A stretch of 64,000 nucleotides of DNA, from positions 1 to 64,000 of the forward strand of contig NZ_JBQCJW010000014.1 in the NCBI RefSeq assembly GCF_051967575.1, given 5' to 3'. How positions within the stretch are numbered: the stretch's first letter is position 1; every line of letters begins with the position of its first letter. A program made the translations under genes and the position numbers. The DNA is from Solibacillus silvestris_B. GTDB lineage: Bacteria; Bacillota; Bacilli; Bacillales_A; Planococcaceae. Positions 60,018 to 64,000 of the stretch are shown here, piece after piece. The notes beneath the pieces are model-generated. The model ran no database searches. It was given only the letters and a program-made list of their open reading frames with translations, and had not been told where the DNA came from.

Positions 60018-60064
60018 TCAAAATAAAAACGGCATGCGTCTTTGTAAAAAGAGCATACCGTGTT
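60018..60064 (-). terminator. Terminator of putP
   Basis: ACGGCATGC pairs with GCATACCGT with a mismatch; on the minus strand it is followed by GTTTTTATTTT. Confidence 0.75.
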
Positions 60065-60067
60065 CAG

Positions 60068-61555
60068 CTATTTTCGTTCTTCATTTAAAATGCGTTGTGT
60101 TTCATCGAATTCTTTTTCAATTTCCGCATTTGGTTTATATGTCAGCATACTCACTACGACTGCAACGACTAGACATGCGATAAAGCCCGGTACAATCTCA
60201 TACAGCATACTTGATAAACTTTCCGTACGTCCCCAGACGAATGCTACTGCGGCACCTGCAACCATCCCGGCAAGTGCGCCGTAATTTGTAAGTTTACGCC
60301 AGAATAAAGAAAGTAAAATGATCGGGCCGAATGCTGCACCGAAGCCTGCCCATGCAAATGCCACTAAGCCTAAAATCGTGCTTTCAGGATTCCATGCAAC
60401 AATCGCTGCAAAAATGGAAACAAATAGTACGGCTACACGACCTAAAAATACATAATGTTTATCTGTCGCTGTCTTGTTGAATAATGCTTTATAAATATCT
60501 TCAATAAGTGCTGAAGATGTTACGATTAATTGTGAAGAAATTGTACTCATGACTGCCGCTAAAATGGCTGCAAGAACGATACCGGCAATGAATGGGTGGA
60601 ATAAAATTTGGCCTAATACGATAAACACCGTTTCAGCATCCTTTAATTCTGTTCCTTGCTGCTGGAAGTATGCAACACCGACCAATGCAGTTGCAATTGC
60701 GCCAAGCAAACTGAAAATCATCCAGCCAATCCCGATACGACGCGCATTTTTCGTCTCTTTCACTGATTTAATCGCCATAAAGCGCACGATAATATGCGGC
60801 TGGCCGAAATAGCCAAGTCCCCATGCAAGCGAAGAAATAATTGCCGCTGCCGTCACCGTGGAAGGAAGAAGGCTGAACATTTCCGGATTGACCGATTTAA
60901 TAGAATCCAATGTTTCCCCAATGCCGCCTGTTAAGAAAATTCCGAATATTGGGATGGCAATTAAAGTAATAACCATAATTAAACCTTGAATAACATCCGT
61001 ATAACTAACAGCTAAAAATCCGCCAAATAAAGTGTAAGCGACTACAACCGCAGATACGAATAAAAGACCTGTATGATAGTCCATTCCAAATGAGCTCTCG
61101 AAAAACTTGCCGCCCGATACCATTCCGGAAGATACATAAAACGTAAAGAATACTAAAATAATAATACCAGAGGCGATACGTAATAATTTCGTATTATCGC
61201 GCAAACGGTTATCCAAATAACTCGGGATCGTAATCGAATCCTTCGTCACTTGTGTATATACACGCAAGCGTGGCGCTACAAGCAACCAGTTTAAATAAGC
61301 GCCGATCGTTAAACCAATCGCGATCCAAGCTTCCACAAGACCTGATAAATAAATCGCTCCTGGAAGTCCCATTAATAACCAGCCCGACATATCCGCTGCA
61401 CCGGCACTTAACGCAGTAACTGCCGCACCAAGTCCGCGGCCGCCCAGCATATAATCTGTCAAGTTGCTCGTTTTGCGAAATGCATACCAGCCAATTCCGA
61501 GCATGGCTATCATGTAAATAATAATTGCCAATAATTGATAGCTATAATCTGACAT
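60068..61555 (-). CDS. putP: Sodium/proline symporter
   Basis: The 495-residue protein is a solute:sodium symporter with about 13 membrane segments. Landmarks are RTSNLTDYMLGGRGLGAAVTALSAGAADMSGWLLMGLPG near residues 28-66, GGFLAVSYTDVIQG near 182 and AWAGFGAAFGPIILLSLFWRK near 398, all typical of PutP. It imports proline with sodium. AAAGGAGCTG precedes the ATG. It lies beside proline dehydrogenase on the same strand, 184 bases apart, suggesting proline use as carbon and nitrogen source. Confidence 0.93.
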   Translation of the reverse strand: MSDYSYQLLAIIIYMIAMLGIGWYAFRKTSNLTDYMLGGRGLGAAVTALSAGAADMSGWLLMGLPGAIYLSGLVEAWIAIGLTIGAYLNWLLVAPRLRVYTQVTKDSITIPSYLDNRLRDNTKLLRIASGIIILVFFTFYVSSGMVSGGKFFESSFGMDYHTGLLFVSAVVVAYTLFGGFLAVSYTDVIQGLIMVITLIAIPIFGIFLTGGIGETLDSIKSVNPEMFSLLPSTVTAAAIISSLAWGLGYFGQPHIIVRFMAIKSVKETKNARRIGIGWMIFSLLGAIATALVGVAYFQQQGTELKDAETVFIVLGQILFHPFIAGIVLAAILAAVMSTISSQLIVTSSALIEDIYKALFNKTATDKHYVFLGRVAVLFVSIFAAIVAWNPESTILGLVAFAWAGFGAAFGPIILLSLFWRKLTNYGALAGMVAGAAVAFVWGRTESLSSMLYEIVPGFIACLVVAVVVSMLTYKPNAEIEKEFDETQRILNEERK

Positions 61556-61604
61556 AAAAACAGCTCCTTTAATATTCTTTTTTGCTACCTTTACCTCGCG
61601 TTAG

Positions 61605-61670
61605 CAGGGAGCAGCAATTCCCCCTCAGGCTTCGGAAAGCGGAGGCAGGAAAATTGCCCGTAACAACCTG
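61605..61670 (-). other. Structured spacer between putB and putP
   Basis: GCAATT at about 61612 and AATTGC at about 61655 enclose further complementary blocks (CC/GG, CTC/GAG), so a long imperfect hairpin is possible. The GC-rich core resembles an intergenic repeat. No T run marks it as a terminator. It lies in the leader of putP. Confidence 0.4.
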
Positions 61671-61739
61671 TTTGAAATTTCACTTTATCATGAAGCAATA
61701 TATAATCGTCAAAGCATTATAATATGGCGCCGCTGCTAA

Positions 61740-62714
61740 CTATTTTTTCTTTTTCGTTAAGCGTCCAGCTAAAAACGCACCTGCAGCAACAGCTAAAATC
61801 GTATTCGTCTTTTTATTGAATACTTGCTTTGTGACAAGTGTAAGATTTTGAGGGCGCTCCGCTAAACGGCGCATAAAATAACCATACCAGTCGTGACCGA
61901 ATGGCACATACGTACAGAAGTTATATCCTTCTTTAGCAAGACTCAATTGCATATCTTTGCGGAATCCATAAAGCATTTGGAACTCGAATTTGTCATACGG
62001 AATATGATGTTTTTCAACAAATTGTTTTACATGGTTAATAACATTGTGATCATGTGTCGCGATAGAAGTGAATTTGCCATGTAGTAAATGATATTCAATT
62101 TGCTCGATAAACTTGCGGTCAATATCCGCTTTATTTTGATAGGCAACAGATTCATCTTCCTTGTATGCACCTTTCACAAGGCGTAAGCGATAATCTTTAA
62201 AACGTTCGATATTTTCGTCTGATTCAAAGAAATATGCTTGGATAACCGTACCTACATTTTCATATTCGGCATGGAATTTTTCCAGCAAATCAAATGATGG
62301 ATGAAGACGCGCATAGTTCTCCATATCAAAATTAACAAAAATCTGATATTCGTTTGCTAATGTGATAATTTCTTTCAAGTTGTCAGAGCAAAACTCAAAA
62401 TCAATATCCAATCCAAGCTGTGAAGGCTTTAATGAAATATGCGCATCCAGATTTTCGCTATGAATACGCTCAATTACTGCTAAAATTTGCTCTTTTGCAG
62501 CGAGAGCCGCCGATTTTTCAAATACGAATTCCCCTAAATTATCTACAGTACACGAAATGCCATGTGCATTTAATTCTTTAATGCTTTCTACGACTTCATC
62601 GATATTTGTACCTGCAACGACACTTTGCGCTCCGAGTTTAAAACCATATTTTTGGGCTGCAGAATTTAATGTTTGATTTTCAGACAGCGCGATAAAAAAA
62701 TCTTTTAACGACAT
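61740..62714 (-). CDS. putB: Proline dehydrogenase
   Basis: The enzyme oxidises proline to pyrroline-5-carboxylate with FAD. The 324-residue TIM-barrel protein has the family motifs ISLKPSQLGLDID near residue 97, FDMENYA near 131, LRLVKGAYKE near 180, FTSIATHDH near 223 and EFQMLYGFRKDMQ near 252. A C-terminal tail TILAVAAGAFLAGRLTKKKK is hydrophobic then basic and might anchor it to the membrane. The ATG at 62714 follows TAGGAGGAG; the frame extends far upstream without support. No P5C dehydrogenase gene is in the window. Confidence 0.93.
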   Translation of the reverse strand: MSLKDFFIALSENQTLNSAAQKYGFKLGAQSVVAGTNIDEVVESIKELNAHGISCTVDNLGEFVFEKSAALAAKEQILAVIERIHSENLDAHISLKPSQLGLDIDFEFCSDNLKEIITLANEYQIFVNFDMENYARLHPSFDLLEKFHAEYENVGTVIQAYFFESDENIERFKDYRLRLVKGAYKEDESVAYQNKADIDRKFIEQIEYHLLHGKFTSIATHDHNVINHVKQFVEKHHIPYDKFEFQMLYGFRKDMQLSLAKEGYNFCTYVPFGHDWYGYFMRRLAERPQNLTLVTKQVFNKKTNTILAVAAGAFLAGRLTKKKK

Positions 62715-62947
62715 TTTGAATACTCCTCCTACGTGAAAAATTATTTTTGTTGATGTTGAGGTGAGTATAAAACAAAATATTCGAAAAAGGAAATAGATTT
62801 TGAGTAGATAAATGTTTGCAAAAGGGAAAAGTGAGGAATAACAACGATTTTCACACAAAAAAAATTTTGTTGAAATATCTTTCTTAAACGTTTTAATGCT
62901 ATGAAAATCAAAAATTTCAATTGGTGCCAAATAATATTGCACATAGA
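62715..62947 (-). promoter_or_regulatory. Leader and control region of proline dehydrogenase
   Basis: An AT-rich region of 233 bases between the upstream terminator and putB. It holds the imperfect palindrome TGCCAAATAATATTGCA at 62925-62941 (12 of 17 positions symmetric) that may be a regulator site. TATACT about 50 bases before the start codon could be a -10 element, without a good -35. The TTGGCAC seen near 62930 on the minus strand lacks a matching -12 GC, so a sigma-54 promoter is not supported. Confidence 0.35.
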
Positions 62948-62986
62948 AAAAATAGAGACCTCCCAAAAAAAGGGGGTCTTTATTTT
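62948..62986 (-). terminator. Terminator of the enhancer-binding-type regulator gene
   Basis: AGACCTCCC and GGGGGTCT form the stem around AAAAAAA; on the minus strand CTATTTTTTC follows. T-rich sequence on the plus side makes it symmetric. Confidence 0.82.
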
Positions 62987-63020
62987 GCGGAAATGTAATT
63001 TTATTTACCATTTTTGGCAG

Positions 63021-64000
63021 CTATTTACGCTTCAATCTGTATTGCAGGCCTTGACGGTGAATGCCTAAAGCTTTTGCTGTTTGAGAAATATTGCCATCGT
63101 TTAGCTGGAGTGCATATGTAATATAATGGTCTTCCACTTTACGCATATATTCATCAAGCGGCTGTAAATTTTGCCCGGAGAAGTCGAACAATGACTGCTG
63201 TTCGGATTTAACCGTTTCAGCTTGTTTGAGCTTCCATTTGAAATATGCCGGAATATGTATAAGCTCAACATATTCTTCAGTTGTAAGCAGTGCGCTAATA
63301 TCATCGAGCAAAACTTCGAGCTCTTTTAAATTGCCCGGCCAGTCGTAATTCAGGAAAATCTTTTCAATTTCAGGAGCTAATCCTTTAACAGAGCTGCCGT
63401 AAGCCATGCGACGACGAGCGAAATAATCGTCCACAAAAGGCTTAATATCTTCACGGCGTTCCCGCAATGACGGTACTTGAATCGTTAAGTTGGAAAATAA
63501 ATAATACAGATTTTTGGAAAGGCGCCCTTGCTGGATTAAATCAATCGGGTCTTCTCCAATGCTTGCAATGAATACATGATTGCGTTCGGTATGTTTTTCA
63601 AGAAGCTCGACTATACGATTTTGTGCTCCATCCGATAGAAATTCAATTCGTTCGGCGAAAAAGGTGTAATTTTTTTCCTCGGCAATATACTTTTCGATTT
63701 GCGCTAGCAGTGTATCTTCATTTCTGCGGCATATGAGTGTTATAAAGCGTTCGTTTTTTTCGGAAAGCTCATGATGAATACCTTCAGCGATCATATCTTT
63801 CCCTGTGCCGGATTCCCCGACAAGCATGACAGGGATGCGGCCAAGAGCGGCGATTTTAGCCTGCTGAATAACTTGTTTCATCGATTTTGATACTGCGGTA
63901 ATAATATCAAAAGTCAACGGCGCACCATAACGGCTAAGTGGGCGGTCCATTAAAAATTCCTGCTGTGTTATGTCCCGGGATAATTGAATAGCGATTTTCG
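63021..64000 (-). CDS. Enhancer-binding-type regulator with Fis helix-turn-helix, lacking GAFTGA (5' end outside window)
   Basis: The frame continues past the window edge; the first visible residues, IQLSRDITQQEFL, look like the end of a PAS domain. An AAA+ sigma-54-interaction domain follows, with Walker A VGESGTGKD, arginine finger region QVPSLRERREDIKPF and YDWPGNLKELE. The C-terminal Fis-type helix-turn-helix is NISQTAKALGIHRQGLQYRLKRK-like. The GAFTGA loop that contacts sigma-54 is absent, and the Walker B strand reads TFFAERIEFL instead of LFLDEIxEL. It is thus probably not a sigma-54 activator; TyrR is a known relative that works without GAFTGA. It lies before putB and may regulate proline use. 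Confidence 0.8.
   Translation of the reverse strand, partial: KIAIQLSRDITQQEFLMDRPLSRYGAPLTFDIITAVSKSMKQVIQQAKIAALGRIPVMLVGESGTGKDMIAEGIHHELSEKNERFITLICRRNEDTLLAQIEKYIAEEKNYTFFAERIEFLSDGAQNRIVELLEKHTERNHVFIASIGEDPIDLIQQGRLSKNLYYLFSNLTIQVPSLRERREDIKPFVDDYFARRRMAYGSSVKGLAPEIEKIFLNYDWPGNLKELEVLLDDISALLTTEEYVELIHIPAYFKWKLKQAETVKSEQQSLFDFSGQNLQPLDEYMRKVEDHYITYALQLNDGNISQTAKALGIHRQGLQYRLKRK

Noticed and set aside
62920..62945. Sigma-54 promoter before putB (TTGGCAC on the minus strand)
   Set aside because: The -12 GC element is missing at the required spacing, and the adjacent regulator lacks GAFTGA.

Overview
The window is chromosomal DNA from a low-GC, spore-forming Firmicute, most likely a member of the Planococcaceae close to Solibacillus or Lysinibacillus. 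The evidence is the Bacillus-type purine operon with a guanine riboswitch, a NETI-motif gene before purE, the yerA-yerB-yerC-pcrB-pcrA-ligA-camS synteny known from B. subtilis, an exosporium BclB-type domain, strong GGAGG ribosome binding sites, and intergenic repeats of a kind I associate with this family. The genus is an inference.

Layout. 1-384: end of an rRNA operon (23S 3' end, 5S, terminator). 385-1159: gene-free DNA with short inverted repeats and a likely interspersed element. 1160-2074: an acetyltransferase and the NETI protein. 2090-14030: purine operon purE-K-S-Q-L-F-M-N-H-D, controlled by a PurR operator and a guanine riboswitch. purB and purC are missing from their usual place between purK and purS. 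Between purH and purD lies an array of five hairpins that share one loop sequence and end in a terminator. 14067-19090: probable spore-surface genes (coiled-coil proteins, a cysteine-rich protein, a BclB-like protein) and a small DUF2892 membrane protein. 19281-29715: yerA to camS. The pcrA helicase gene is split at its DEYQD motif by a 926-nt group II intron without a reverse transcriptase. 29802-34293: a GntR regulator and a four-carbon acid-sugar operon (dehydrogenase, DUF1537 kinase, GntP permease) with a perfect cre site. 34594-37947: gatCAB, preceded by a second copy of the repeat found before purE.

38147-58616 is mainly a carbohydrate locus: nagA, a CUT1 ABC importer, three Gfo/Idh/MocA oxidoreductases, a sugar-nucleotide-epimerase-like protein, a DHDPS-family lyase, an MDR dehydrogenase, an orphan 210-residue protein, a GH67/DUF4838-like protein, an FAD oxidoreductase, acetyltransferases, a ROK protein and an MsmX-type ATPase. 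The genes are tightly packed and partly overlapping, so they probably serve one pathway that takes up and oxidatively breaks down an unidentified sugar derivative. 58689-64000: a PucR-type regulator, YbjQ, and proline use (PutP, proline dehydrogenase) next to an enhancer-binding-type regulator that has lost the GAFTGA loop.
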